A stretch of DNA of 64,000 nt. It comes from Costus lasius (lineage: Eukaryota; Streptophyta; Magnoliopsida; Zingiberales; Costaceae). The stretch covers positions 27,091,501 to 27,155,500 of the forward strand of contig CM050454.1 of assembly GCA_027563935.2 (NCBI GenBank). Direction: 5' to 3'. The position numbers and the translations under genes are program-made. The notes below the pieces were generated by a model. That model was not told the DNA's origin and ran no database searches. It saw only the letters and a list, made by a program, of their open reading frames with translations. Positions 11,931 to 24,887 of the stretch are shown here, piece after piece; the stretch's first letter is position 1; every line of letters begins with the position of its first letter.

Positions 11931-13144
11931 CTGAAGTTGACACTGGCTGGCGTGTCACAAGAGCTTTAGCTAGCTGACGCATGATTTGTTTGGTTTGCCG
12001 TTGATGCAGGTCACGTTTTGGAATTGATTCCCGCAACTTATGAGCTTGAATGTCTTGAGTTTATTGAGGGGTTGACGTAGTCATCTACTAATTATTGAGC
12101 TAGCTTTATAAGTGAGTTTGCTAGCTTATTCGCAAGACTTTAAGCCTTCGTCTATGGCAATCGTAAACTCCATTTGTACCTTCTTGGCCTGTGATCTCTG
12201 CCCCCATCACTACTAGTTCTGATAACAAAAGACAGAAATACCCCTAGTTCAAAGTTTAAGTCATACACGAAAAGTTATCCAAAAATTTCGTAAAAATATT
12301 CATTACGTCCCTCATGATCCCTAGATTCGTAATTTCAAGTTTTCCCCAAATTTAACTAGGAAATTTACCGAATTACCCCTAGGTCAATTTCAGTCAACAG
12401 AAACTTTTATTTCTAAAAATTCCCAAAAAAAATACAGTAGAATCCTCATATACCTAATTTCATGAATATCAAGTTTTCCGCAATTTTTACCCATGCATTT
12501 GGACGTAATTTCATGAAGAAGGGTCGAAATTCTCATCCAAGCCCTAATCTTCATGCAATTGAAATTCTAATGCTACATACATGTTTAATCAAGGCCTAAT
12601 TTATGATTAGGAGTCTTAAAAACGAAAAGCCCTAATTGTCATGCAAGCTAGGGTTTCGAAATTTAGGAAAAAAGCAAGAATCGTATACAATTTTGCAAGC
12701 ATGTGTTCATGTCATCTTTCTAGACATTAATCCTCTCTAAATCATGCAAAACCTTCCATATGCGTGAACTAGGTGACGAGAAAATCCACTCACCTTGTTT
12801 TCGGTTCTTCCAAGCCAACACCCTCACGCCACTCACGCCACACACGTCGCCGGAACCACCCAAAAGCCACCGGAAAGTCGCCTCCACCACCTCTTGCCGC
12901 CGGCCACAAGAAGAGGAGAAGAGAAGAAGCAAGCCACCACTTCACCAAGGGAAGAAAATCGTGAGCAAAGAGAAAAACGAGGGTGAACACGATTTCCCCT
13001 AAAATTTTCGTTTTTTTTCAAGCCTCCAACGAATCCAAACCAATAGCAACCATAAGTGAAAGATCCAATAACCCTTTAGTATAAGTTAATCTCCATTTTA
13101 CCCTTATCAAGGGCTCTTACCCTTTTCTAACAAGAATACACCCC

Positions 13145-13198
13145 TAGCCTAGTGGCGTGGAGCACACATCCTATGCCTTAAGTCTTAGGTTCGAATCC
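13145..13198 (+). promoter_or_regulatory. tRNA-like Pol III boxes in LTR a1 (possible SINE head)
   Basis: TAGCCTAGTGG (13145-13155) fits an A box and GGTTCGAATCC (13188-13198) fits a B box, 43 bp apart as in tRNA genes. The acceptor ends do not pair, so this is not a tRNA gene. It lies antisense to the gypsy LTR. It recurs at 24670-24723 and 41333-41386 but not in a2. Confidence 0.5.
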
Positions 13199-13366
13199 TC
13201 TCCGCGACACATATTTTTACATTGCAGGAAAATACACCAAACAAGACATTTTCTCAATGAAAAACTTCCACAAACATGCTATAAACGAAATTTTAGTTTT
13301 TTTTTTCTTACCTGTTAATAAATTTCCGGATCTTACATTCCTCCCCCCTTAAAAAGCTTTAGTCCT

Positions 13367-14051
13367 CTAAAGCTCACCAGCCAAATCATCGAACAGCTGT
13401 GGGAACTCTCTTCTCATTAAATTGAGACAAGAAATAGGGCCAATCTACTGTTTCATGTCTTTCTTCAGCAAGCCTCACCACGCCCTTCCACCACTCATCT
13501 GCGTCACCACGCATCATATAGGTGGCCAGACACAGCTTGTCCTCATCTGTGCAACGCATGACTTGAAAAATCTTATCCAAAACCAACTGCCAGTTCTCTG
13601 CAGTACTTGATTCTGAGCCCCCATAAAAAGAGCTAGGACCCAGTTTCTGGAATTCACTCACAAGCGAGGCATAGCGCCTGTGAGTGTCCTCCTGAGAGTC
13701 AGTCCCCACCCCTCGAGTAGTAGTCTGGGATCTCTCCTGAGTCAATTGCTGCAAGAGCTGCTGTTGCGCTTCTTGATGCTAAGTCTGTTGCTGCTGCAGC
13801 ATCTGAGCTTGCCTCTCTATCATGGCACCCTGTTGCTGTACCGTGCCTGTCAGAGTCGCAATGGCTCTCGTGAGATCCGAGGTCTGCTCACCTTCACTGC
13901 TAGCATTTCCTCTGGATCGCACCATCTTAATTCCTACACACACACATACCATAATAAGGAAACAAACATAAACCTATCAGATGTCTAGCAATACACAAAC
14001 ATGTTTTCCCCCGAACTAAGTTTTAGCTAGCCAACTGCTCTGATACCATTC
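13367..14051 (-). pseudogene. int1: gag fragment fused to pol tail (deletion derivative)
   Basis: Reading leftward, the gag start (MVRSRGNASSEGEQ... near 13924) and gag N-terminal domain (MQQLTQERS...WKGVVRLAEE, 13386-13754) run directly into the last codons of pol (EFPQLFDDLAGEL, stop TAG at 13367-13369), comparable with [12 protein letters not shown] in the other copies. Everything from mid-gag to the chromodomain is deleted. A TAG at 13779-13781 replaces the CAG of the sister copy. With both LTRs, primer-binding site and polypurine region retained, this looks like a non-autonomous derivative that needed proteins from a full copy. Confidence 0.82.
14037..14048 (-). promoter_or_regulatory. 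Primer-binding site (tRNA-iMet), int1
   Basis: GCTCTGATACCA on the + strand is the reverse complement of TGGTATCAGAGC. It lies three bases from the LTR edge, which here is TRIM sequence. Confidence 0.88.
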
Positions 14052-14487
14052 TGTTATGACCCACTTAGTAAGCAAACTATTTATTAACTTGGTGAGCCAA
14101 TTTGCAACGTGGCCCAATTTATTAAAATGCTTAAGCCCAAGTTAACAATAGCAAGCCCACAAAGCCTTATAAACCACATAATAGTTTCTCCCACTTGCAA
14201 TGTGGGACTATACTCGGGGTATTACAATTTCCCCCACTTAAGACTTGACGTCCTCGTCAAGCCCACATCCCTTACACATGCCCAAGAATCATCCCTTAGT
14301 CGGCAGCATGTGAGGTCAGCCCAAAGGTGGCTCCACCATCCTCGGTAGCCCTTTCCTATTGGCCTCTCACCATGCTTAGGACTAAGTTTTGCTCTGATAC
14401 CATTTGTTACAACCCGCTTAGTAAGCAAACTATTTATTAACTTGGTGAGCCGATTTACAACATGGCCCAATCTATTAAAATGCTTAA
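14052..14487 (-). mobile_element. TRIM element fused into LTR a2
   Basis: A terminal-repeat retrotransposon in miniature, reversed. It has a complete 175-bp LTR (14052-14226; TGTTATGACC...GGGTATTACA on the + strand), a purine tract beside it, an internal region of about 180 bp with no coding, a primer-binding site (14391-14402) and an 83-bp piece of the other LTR (14405-14487). It has no flanking TSD. One end sits exactly where the gypsy LTR should meet its primer-binding site. The other end joins gypsy LTR at a shared CTTAA. It replaces the terminal 16-21 bp of LTR a2. Confidence 0.85.
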
Positions 14488-17392
14488 CCCCAAACAAGCA
14501 ACACAAGTCATAGAGAAACAGGATGTTACATACAAGATCGATTCACATGCTAGGTAAAACCAAGTTCAAGAAAACACGATCTGAAAATTTTCGACAATCC
14601 ACACATCGAAAATCCACGAAACACAATTTCATAAATGTACCTGCCACCACACAATCCTTGCACTAGACATATGCAAGGCAACAGTTATATCAAAGCCATA
14701 TAAAATCCGTAAATTCCATAATTCACATAAGGGTACCTGCCACCAGGCAATACTTGCACTAGACATATGCAAGTTCACATTTATATCAAATCCGATTGCA
14801 AAAATATACCAATCGACTCAAATAGAAAACCAAAGTCACAATATCGATTTTATAAGTTCATAACTAACATCAATGATACCAAACACCGAAACCAGGCCCA
14901 AGCCCACGGCGACACAAAAATCAAAATCTTAAAACTGCCACAACCGGCAACACAAGTTCACATAGTTCACATAGTTCGACCACAATCGGCATCATAAGTT
15001 CACATAGTTCACATAGTTCGGCCACAACCGGCCCCAGATAATTAAGCACAAAAGTCTTATCACAACATCCATATAAAATGCTAACTGGTAATGCGCCCCT
15101 GCTCTACACCTGAAAATATTGAGGGAGTGAGCTACACAGCCCAGTGAGTGGATAGTCTCAAACGACCATCCATAACATACACTCAAAAATACATGCAGAT
15201 TATTTTAAAAACATTTAACAGAATATCATGTCAACATATAACAAAATTAAAGGACAGAACTCATATAAAACAATCAGGTCTAAGACATCATTGTCACCAA
15301 AGAGTAACCAGGGTTCTAGAGCTATACTCTAAACCAACTAATGACTTAATTGACCTAGTTGTCCAGCATAATCAATAGTGACCATTATGGTCCAACCCGG
15401 CTTTGGCCTAAGCACTGGGAGAAGCCTGCAAATCACATGCAACATATATACATGGACAGTGTGTAGACTCAAGAGGTAATCCCCACCCGGTCAAGATGTG
15501 ATACCTTGATCTACACCACCCCATAATCACAAAAATCTAAGCGTCTAAGAGTGATGACATCAAGAGGTGGCCCCTGTCCGACCAAGACATGGCACTTTGC
15601 GTCTTATACCACTCGTTCTCCCAAAGGGTTCCTTAACTGGACAACACCAGACACATCTTATATCTTATTTCACAAAAGTGGACTCCTAAGTGTCAACTAA
15701 ACTCTAGGATAGTCATTTTTATCACAATAATCACATCAAGCAGGCTGAACAACAACCCCCTCACATATCACAATACAGGGCTGAAATCTCCAACCCTTAA
15801 CATATCACATATAGACTATCCCCTTGAGTACACAGTTACACTTAGCCTTAGTCCTAACCATTCCATGACCACAACACATAATATTCGTAAATCACATAAC
15901 CACATAATATTCGAAAATCACATAACCACAAAATATTCAAAAATCACATAATCACATAATATTCAAAAATCACATAATATTTTATAGAGTCCTTAGATTT
16001 CATGCTGATCAGTTCAGTATAATCATGCTAAGTTATCACCCAAAGTTATCAATCAATATTTCATGTCCTTACTTTCTGCATACACCATTCAATTAAAAAT
16101 ACATAATAATACAGAAAATTCACTAAATTTCGTTCACAATTAACATAAATGCAGAATATCACATATTCATAGTTTTCTACTAGTTCTGATAACAAAAGAC
16201 AGAAATACCCCTAGTTCAAAGTTTAAGTCATACACGAAAAGTTATCCAAAAATTTCGTAAAAATATTCATTACGTCCCTCATGATCCCTAGATTCGTAAT
16301 TTCAAGTTTTTCCCCAATTTAACTAGAAAATTTACCGAATTACCCCTCGGTCAATGTCAGTCAACAAAAATTTTTATTTCCAAAAATTCCCAAAAAAATA
16401 CAGTAGAATCCTCATATACCTAATTTCATGAATATCAAGTTTTCCCCAATTTTTACCCATGCATTTGGACGTAATTTCATGAAGAAGGGTCGAAATTCTC
16501 CTTCAAGCCCTAATCTTCATGCAATTGAAATTCTAAAGCTACATACATGTTTAATCAAAGTCCAATTTAGGATTAAGAGTCTTAAAAACGAAAAGCCCTA
16601 ATTTTCATGCAAGCTAGGGTTTCGAAAATTTGGGAAAAAGAAGGAAAACATGTACAATTGAAATTAAGAGATCATGCTATACTCCTATGCATTAATCTTC
16701 TCTAAAACAAGCAATGCATCCAATTTTCGTGAACTAGGTGAAGGAGAACATCCACTCACCTCAACCGTGAACACCAAGATGAAAAATCTCTCTTACAAAC
16801 TCGTCTAAGGCCTTGAAAGACGCCACCAATGGAAGAAGAAACGCCACCAATCACCCAAGAACGCCGGCCAAGGGAGAAGAAAGAAAGGAAATTTCGCCCA
16901 AGCCTCCAAGAATCGCCCAAGCCTTCAAGAAAATCGCCAACTTCTTTGCCCTAGCCGTCCGCCTCTTAGATTTTTGATTTTTAACTTTTAAACCCGCTAA
17001 CCAATTAATCCAAATAGGGTTTAACCCACTAACTAATTAATTCAAATCCATCTAATTTAAGTGCAAACCCAATAACTAATTAATTTAACCATTAACTAAC
17101 AATTAACCATTCACTTAAACGAAAATCCAATAAGGATTAACTTAACATCCAATAAGGTCTATTTAATTAATTACAAATTAACAACCAATAAATTTCTAAT
17201 TAATTAATTATAAATTAACAACCAATAAACTCTAATCAATTAATTACAAATTAACAATCAATAAGCCAGTTAATTAACATCCAATAAGCTAGTTAATTAA
17301 CATCCAATACTGCTTAACGTAATATCCACAATCAATGATTTTATTTAAATCAAAATAATACTTACCAGGACTTAAGATCCTTGGATCTTACA
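14052..17392 (-). repeat. LTR a2 of the gypsy array (chimeric with TRIM)
   Basis: Gypsy LTR sequence from 14488 to 17392 belongs to a different subfamily from a1, a3 and a4. Its outer end reads GACTTAAGATCCTTGGATC on the + strand, shared with the gypsy LTR in C, and it lacks the tRNA-like boxes. A duplicated CTGCCACC...TATGCAAG module (about 14640-14775) also matches C. The segment 16970-17340 is AT-rich with many TTAATTAA-type repeats. The first 436 bp are TRIM. Confidence 0.85.
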
Positions 17393-17421
17393 TCCCTCCC
17401 TCCTTATAAAGCTTTAGTCCT

Positions 17422-20400
17422 CTAAAGCTCAGCATTCATATCATCAAAAAGATAAGCATAAAACTTCCTCATATCAGCTTCAGTCTCCCAAGTCGCCTCC
17501 TCAACCGACTGATTTCCCCAGATAACCTTTACCAAAGGTATAGACTTATTCCTCAGAACCTTATCCTTTCTATCAACAATCCGGAGAGGTCTTTCTTCAA
17601 AGGTCAAATCACTCTGAATCTGAAGAGGTTCCAACTCCAATACATGAGATGGATCAGGATGATATTTCCTCAAAGCAGAAACATGGAACACATTATGCAC
17701 ATGATCCATAGCAGGAGGTAAAGCTAACCTGTAAGCCACTGGACCAACTCTCTCAATAATGTCAAAAGGGCCTACAAACCTAGGGCTCAACTTGCCCTAT
17801 TTGCCAAACCTCATAACACCCTTAGTAGGTGACACCTTTAAGAAAACATGATCCCCTACCATAAACTCCAAGGGACGACGACGGTCATCAGCATAACTCT
17901 TCTGTCTGTCCCGAGAAATCTTCAGTTTATCCTGAATCTCTCTGACCTTATCAGTAGTTTCTTGTACTGCATCAGATCTCAAAATCAATCTATCACCAGT
18001 TTCCTCCCAACACAAGGGAGTCCTACACCTTCTCCCATACAAAGCCTCATAAGGAGCCATCTGAATACTGGAGTGGAAACTATTATTATAAGTGAACTCT
18101 ATCAAAGATAGATCCCGGTTCCACTCAGAACTCCAATCAACCACATAAGCTCTCAACAGGTCTTCTAGAGTCTGTATAGTACGCTCCGTCTGGCCATCAG
18201 ACTGCGGATGGTATGCTGTACTAAAACTCAACTTAGTACCCAAACCCTCCTGTAAGCTCTTCCAAAACCTGGACAGAAATCGAGAGTCCCTATCAGACAC
18301 AATATCAACAGGCACTCCATGCAGCATGACTATCTCATCAATATACAATCTAGCCAGTCTCTCTAAAGGATAAGTCATCTTGATCGGAAGAAAATGGGCT
18401 GATTTAGTGAGTCTATCAACAATCACCCAAATAGCATCATGACCCAATCTGGTTCTGGGCAAACCACACACAAAGTCCATACTGATGCATTCCCACTTCC
18501 ACTCAGGAATAGGAAGGGGCTGCAACAAACCACCAGGCTTCTGGTGTTCAGCCTTTACAGTCTGACAGGTTAAACACCTAGAGACAAAATCAAATACTTC
18601 TTTCTTCATACCCGGCCACCAAAAGCTCTTCTTGAGGTCTTGATACATCTTAGTTACACCAGGATGTAGAGAATATTTGGAGTTATGGCTGTCCTCCAAT
18701 ATTTCTTTCCTTAAGCTCGGTTCCTCAGGGACACACACCCTTCCACGAAACCGAAGAACACCATCATCAGACAAGCTAAAATCCTGAACTGTACCCGCAA
18801 CCAAACTATCCCTGATCTGAGCTAATTTCGGATCCACTGACTACTGATCTCTGATTTTCTGCAACAAAGCAGACTGTACTCTGAGGAAAGCCACATAACC
18901 CGACTGAACTCTAGGAGAAACACTGATCCTGAGATCTCTGAACTCTTGCAATAACTGCCACTCACTGACCCGTAGTGCCGCTACTGAAGTAACTGGATGT
19001 CTGCTCAGTGCATCAGCCACTACATTGGCTTTTCCAGCCTGATACTGAATAGTGAAGTCATAGTCTTTGATCAACTCCATCCATCTTCTCTGTCTCATGT
19101 TCAACTCCTTCTGAGTGAAGATGTACTTGAGACTCTGGTGGTCAGTGAACAGATCAAACTCTTGACCCAACAAATAGTGACGCCATATCTTCAAAGCAAA
19201 GACTACGGCCGCCAACTCTAAGTCATGAGTAGGGTAGTTCAACTCATACTCCTTCAGTTGTCTCGAAGCATAGGCTACCACAGAACCCTTCTACATCAAG
19301 ACACAACCCAACCCTTTGCCCGAAGCATCTGTATAGACAGTAAACCTTTCCCCATCACTAGGAATAATGAGGATCGGTGTACTAGTCAACCTCCTCTTCA
19401 GTTCCTGAAAGCTCTCTTCACACTTGTCATCCCAATTAAACTTGGCCTCCTTTCTGGTCAATTTAGTTAAAGGACCTGCCAGCTTGGAGAATCCCTCAAC
19501 AAATCTCCGGTAGTAACCTGCTAGACCCAGGAAACTTCTGATCTCAGTAGCACTAGTCGGTCTTCCCCAATCAAGGATGGCTTGCACTTTAACTGGATCC
19601 ACAGACACCCCCTGACCAGAAATCACATGCCCAAGGAAGCTGATCTTTTCTAGCCAGAACTCACACTTACTAGCCTTGGCATATAATCGGTTCTTCCTCA
19701 GGATCTCCAGCACTCTGCGCAAGTCACTGACATGATCCGAAGTAGTCCGTGAGTATACCAAGATATCATCTATGAAGACTACCACACATGAATCAAGTAA
19801 TTCATGAAATACCCTGTTCATCAAATCCATGAAGACAGCAGGTGCATTCGTCAGTCCAAAAGGCATAACTAGAAATTCAAAATGCCCATACCTGGTCCTA
19901 AAAGCAGTCTTAAATATATCCTCATCCTTGACCCTAAGCTGGTAATACCCTGATCTCAGGTCAATCTTAGAGAACACTGTCGCTCCCTGTAATTGATCAA
20001 ATAGATCATCAATTCTGGGGAGAGGATACTTATTCTTGATAGTCACTTGGTTCAGTTGCCTGTAGTCTATACACATCCTCAGGGTTCCATCCTTCTTCTT
20101 TACGAATAGCACTGGTGCTCCCCAGGGAGAAGCACTAGGCCGGATGTAACCTTTTTCCAGCAATTCCTCCAGTTGCTTCTTAAGTTCGGCCAATTCTGAT
20201 GTAGCCATGCGGTAAGGAGCTCTGGAGATAGGTGCAGTACCTGGCACCAACTCAATGCCAAACTCTACCTCTCGTATTGGTGGCAAGCCTAAAAATTCTT
20301 CAGAGAACACATCAGGAAACTCTTTCACCACCGCCATCTGAGTCAAATCAGGAGTAGAATCATCCTGCACCTTAACATGCGCAAGATAACCCTTGCACCC

Positions 20401-22052
20401 ACTAGCAAGTAACTTTCTGGCCTGCAGAAAGGATATCACATGTGGTCCTTGGTCTGACACTAGACCTCTCACAAAAAGCCGACTCCCATCTAGCAGATTC
20501 AAGGTGATTACTTTCTCAAAGCAATCCACAGTGGCATGATGTGAGGATAACCAATCCATACCTAGGATGACATCATAATCTTGCATGTCTAAAAGGATTA
20601 GATCTACAAGAAACTCATAACCCTCTACATGCACTACACAATCAGCACAAATAGTATCTGTAGATAATGATTTTCCTAAGGGAGTACTCACAGACACAAC
20701 ATAATCTAGCACCTTAGGTATTACAGGTAAACATGCAGCAAATCTAACAGATACAAAAGATAAATTTGCACCAGGGTCAAATAAAATGCGAGCTAACTGA
20801 TCGAATACAAATAAGGTACCTTCCACGACGGATCGGGAAGCCCGTGTATCCTTCTCAGCCACGGCATAAACTCGAGTTTGGACTGTAGGCTTATCCGTGC
20901 CTCTATGCTGCATCTCAGGTTCTTTGCAGTCCTTGACCATGTGCCCGGGTTTCTTACACCTGAAGCAAACACCATTCTTCTTATAACAGTCTTTCATTAG
21001 ATGTCCCTTGAGCCCACAATAATGACAATTCCGGTCCTCTGTGATACTGTTCTTTACATCCCTGGTATCCCTGAACTGCTGCGGTGCATCCCTGGACTGC
21101 TGCGGTGCCTTGTAAGAGTAAGGCTTATACCTGCTCTTCTTGTAGTCCTTATGCCTAGGGTACTTCTTACCCTTGCCGCCATTACCATACTGAGGAGCCG
21201 CCACCTCAGCTGCAGGAACCACCGTCACGGCCACACTAGAACTCCTCTAAGATATGTACCTCTCAATGGTGCGTGCTCGTCCAACAGTCTCAACGTAAGT
21301 CTCCAAGTGCTGAGCACCAACCTGCTCCCGAATGTCCCATCTGAGACCTCTGAGAAACTTGGTAGCCCTCCTCTTTTCAGTGTTTATCAGGTGAGGGCAT
21401 ACTTTCCCAACTTAGTAAACTGTAACTCATACTGATCCACAGTCAGATCACCCTGCTCCAGGTGAATAAATTCCACCTCTCGGTCCTCCACCAAGCTATC
21501 GGGGAAGTACTTCTCACTAAATTGAGACAAGAAATAGGGCCAATCTACTGTTTCATGTCTTTCTTCAGCAAGCCTCACCACGCCCTTCCACCACTCATCT
21601 GCGTCACCACGCATCATATAGGTGGTCAGACACAGCTTGTCCTCATCCGAGCAACGCATGACTTGGAAAATCTTTTCCAAGACCAACTGCCAGTTCTCTG
21701 CAGTACTTGATTCTGAGCCCCCATAAAAAGAGCTAGGACCTAGTTTCTGGAATTCACTCACAAGTGAGGCATAGCACCTGTGAGTGCCCTCCTGAGAGTC
21801 AGTCCCCATTCCTCGCGTAGTAGTCTGGGATCTCTCCTGAGTCAATTGCTGCAAGAGCTGCTACTGCGCTTCTTGATGCTGAGTCTGTTGCTGCTGCAGC
21901 ATTTGAGCTTGCCTCTCTATCATGGCACCCTGTTGTTGTACCATGCCTGTCAGAGTCGCAATGGCTCTCGTGAGATCCGAGGTCTGCTCGCCTTCACTGC
22001 TAGCATTTCCTCTGGATCGCACCATCTTAATTCCTACACACACACATACCAT
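17422..22052 (-). pseudogene. int2: gypsy chromovirus gag-pol with in-frame stops
   Basis: Reading leftward: gag from 22052; two zinc knuckles ([14 protein letters not shown] near 21015, [14 protein letters not shown] near 20955); a protease with FDPGA at its active site (near 20775); reverse transcriptase with MPFGLTNAP and FIDD (near 19765); RNase H (YTDASGKG); integrase with its HHCC finger and D,D,E core; and a chromodomain-type end (17422-17600). Lesions are TAG at 21861-21863, a one-base frameshift near 21400, and TAG at 21247-21249, 19291-19293, 18841-18843 and 17797-17799. Three of these stops are CAG in a sister copy. The size is close to full length, so it was recently autonomous. 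Confidence 0.9.
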
Positions 22053-22136
22053 AGTAAGGAAACAAACATAAACCTATCAGATGTCTAGCAATACACAAAC
22101 ATGTTTTCCCCCGAACTAAGTTTTAGCTAGCCAACT

Positions 22137-22148
22137 GCTCTGATACCA
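22137..22148 (-). promoter_or_regulatory. Primer-binding site (tRNA-iMet), int2
   Basis: GCTCTGATACCA on the + strand, three bases before LTR a3, the same arrangement as in int1. Confidence 0.9.
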
Positions 22149-22151
22149 TTC

Positions 22152-24858
22152 TGTCACATCCCGTTATCTTAACCCCAAACAAGCAACACAAGTCATAGAG
22201 AAACAGGATGTTATCATACAAGATCGATTCACATGCTAGGTAAAACCAAGTTCAAGAAAACCCGATCTGAAAATTTTCGAGAATCCATACATAGAAACCC
22301 CACGAAACACATAAATGTACCTGCCACCACGCAATCCTTGCACTAGACATATGCAAGTTCACATTTATATCAAATCCGATTGCAAAAACATAAGTCGACT
22401 CGAAATTCAAAGCAAAGCCACAAAATCGGTTCTATAAACTCATGAAACTAACATGAATAATACCAAACACCGAAACCAGGCCAAAGCCCGCGGTGACACA
22501 AAAATCAAAACTTAAAACTGCCACAACCGGCAACACAAGTTCACATAATTCGGCCACAACCGGCCCCAGTTAATTAAGCACAAAAGTCTTATACATTAAC
22601 CAGCATAATATCCATATCAACGCTAACTCAAGAAATGCGCCCCTGCTCTACACCTGAAAATAGTGAGGGAGTGAGCTACACAGCCCAGTGAGTGGATAGT
22701 CTCAAACGACCATCCATAACATACACTCAAAAATACATGCAGATTATTTTAAAAACATTTAACAGAATATCATGTCAACATATAACAAAATTAAAGGACA
22801 GAACTCATATAAAACAATCAGGTCTAAGACATCATTGTCACCAAAGAGTAACCAGGGTTCTAGAGCTATACTCTAAACCAACTAATGACTTAATTGACCT
22901 AGTTGTCCAGCATCATCAATAGTGACCATTATGGTCCAACCCGGCTTTGGCCTAAGCACTGGGAGAAGCCTGCAAATCACATGCAACATATATACATGGA
23001 CAGTGTGTAGACTCAAGAGGTAATCCCCACCCGGTCAAGATGTGATACCTTGATCTACACCACCCCATAATCACAAAAATCTAAGCGTCTAAGAGTGATG
23101 ACATCAAGAGGTGGCCCCTGTCCGACCAAGACATGGCACTTTGCGTCTTATATCACTCGTTCTCCCAAAGGGTTCCTTAACTGGACAACACCAGACACAT
23201 CTTATATCTTATTTCACAAAAGTGGACTCCTAAGTGTCAACTAAACTCTAGGATAGTCATTTTTATCACAATAATCACATCAGGCAGGCTGAACAACAAC
23301 CCATCGCAATAATCACATCAGGCAGGCTGAACAACAACCCCCTCACATATCACAATACAGGGCTGAAATCTCCAACCCTTAACATATCACATATAGACTA
23401 TCCCCTTGAGTACACAGTTACACTTAGCCTTAGTCCTAACCATTCCATGACCACAACACATAATATTCGAAAATCACATAACCACATAATATTCGAAAAT
23501 CACATAATCACATAATATTCAAAAATCACATAATCACATAGTAGTGTAGTCCTTAGGTTTCATGCTGATTAGTTCAGTCTAACCTTGCTATGTTATCACC
23601 CAAGGTTATCAATCAATATTTCATGTCATTACTTTCTACATACACCATTCAATTAAAAATACATAATAATATAGAAAATTCACCAAATTTCGTTCACAAT
23701 TAACATAAATGCAGAATATCACATATTCATAGTTTTTTACTAGTTCTGATAACAAAAGACAGAAATACCCCTAGTTCAAAGTTTAAGTCATGCAGGAAAA
23801 GTTATCCAAAAATTTCGTAAAAATATTCATTACGTCCCTCATGATCCCTAGATTCGTAATTTCAAGTTTTCCCCAATTTTAACTAGGAAATTTACCGAAT
23901 TACCCCTAGGTCAATTTCAGTCAACAGAAACTTTTATTTCTAAAAATTCCCAAAAAAATACAGTAGAATCCTCATATACCTAATTTCATGAATATCAAGT
24001 TTTCCCCAATTTTTACCCATGCATTTGGATGTAACTTCATGAAGAAGGGTCGAAATTCTCATCCAAGCCCCAATCTTCATGCAATTGAAATTCTAATGCT
24101 ACATACATGTTTAATCAAGGCCTAATTTATGATTAGGAGTCTTAAAAACGAAAAGCCCTAATTGTCATGCAAGCTAGGGTTTCGAAATTTAGGGAAAATG
24201 CAAGAAACGTATACAATTTTGCAAGCATGTGTTCATGTCATCTTTCTAGACATTAATCCTCTCTAAATCATGCAAAACCTTCCATATGCGTGAACTAGGT
24301 GAAGAGAAAATCCACTCACCTTGTTTTCGGTTCTTCCAAGCCAACACCCTCACGCCACTCACGCCACACACGTCGCCGGAACCACCCAAAAGCCGCCGGA
24401 AAGTCGCCTCCACCACCTCTTGCCGCCGGCCACAAGAAGAGGAGAAGAGAAGAAGCAAGCCGCCACTTCACCAAGGGAAGAAAATCGTGAGCAAAGAGAA
24501 AAATGAGGGTGAACACGATTTCCCCTAAAATTTTCGTTTTTTTCAAGCCTCCAACGAATCCAAACCAATAGCAACCATAAGTGAAAGATCCAATAACCCT
24601 TTAGTATAAGTTAATCTCCATTTTACCCTTATCAAGGGCTCTTACCCTTTTCTAACAAGAATACACCCCTAGCCTAGTGGCGTGCAGCACACATCCTATG
24701 CCTTAAGTCTTAGGTTCGAATCCTCTCCACGACACATATTTTTACATTGCAGGAAAATACACCAAACAAGACATTTTCTCAATGAAAAACTTCAACAAAC
24801 ATGCTATAAACGAAATTTTAGTTTTTTCTTACCTGTTAATAAATTTCCGGATCTTACA
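22152..24858 (-). repeat. LTR a3 of the gypsy array
   Basis: A complete 2707-bp LTR, TGTCACATCC...GGATCTTACA on the + strand. It is uninterrupted, so it is the reference for the family. It has a short duplication near 23270-23340 unlike that of a1/a4, tRNA-like boxes (24670-24723), and overlapping Pro/Arg-rich frames at 24246-24574 that are shadows of repeated LTR sequence. Confidence 0.92.
24670..24723 (+). promoter_or_regulatory. tRNA-like Pol III boxes in LTR a3
   Basis: A box TAGCCTAGTGG at 24670-24680 and B box GGTTCGAATCC at 24713-24723, the same as in a1. Confidence 0.5.
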
Positions 24859-24887
24859 TTCCTCCCTCCTTATAAAGCTTTAGTCCT

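Larger units (their letters stand above)
10001..12209. mobile_element. Solo LTR D (2209 bp) of an unrelated LTR element
   Basis: It starts TGATGTAGGG and ends CCCCATCA, giving short TGATG/CATCA inverted ends, and is flanked by a perfect 5-bp TSD. There is no internal coding domain, primer-binding site or second LTR, so it is a solo LTR left by recombination. The middle (about 10480-11460) is GC-rich and internally repetitive. The orientation of the parent element cannot be decided. Open frames of up to 163 codons here are low-complexity and overlap on both strands. Confidence 0.85.
8341..13337 (-). repeat. LTR a1 of the gypsy array (contains solo LTR D)
   Basis: On the + strand it runs TGTCACATCC...GGATCTTACA. 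The length is 4997 bp, of which 2214 bp is solo LTR D with its TSD, leaving about 2.78 kb. It has an 88-bp tandem duplication (9446-9533 and 9534-9621), a run of AT-rich repeats of about 22 bp (about 9691-9805) and tRNA-like promoter boxes near 13145-13198. Overlapping Pro/Arg-rich reading frames at 12720-13021 recur in a3 and a4 and are LTR sequence, not genes. Confidence 0.9.

Noticed and set aside
12720..13021. Open frames repeated at 24246-24574 and 40908-41209
   Set aside because: Their repetition reflects LTR copies; several frames on both strands are open together and none has a start context or domain.
13138..13212. A complete tRNA gene at the A/B boxes
   Set aside because: The acceptor and T-arm halves do not pair, so only promoter-like boxes are claimed.
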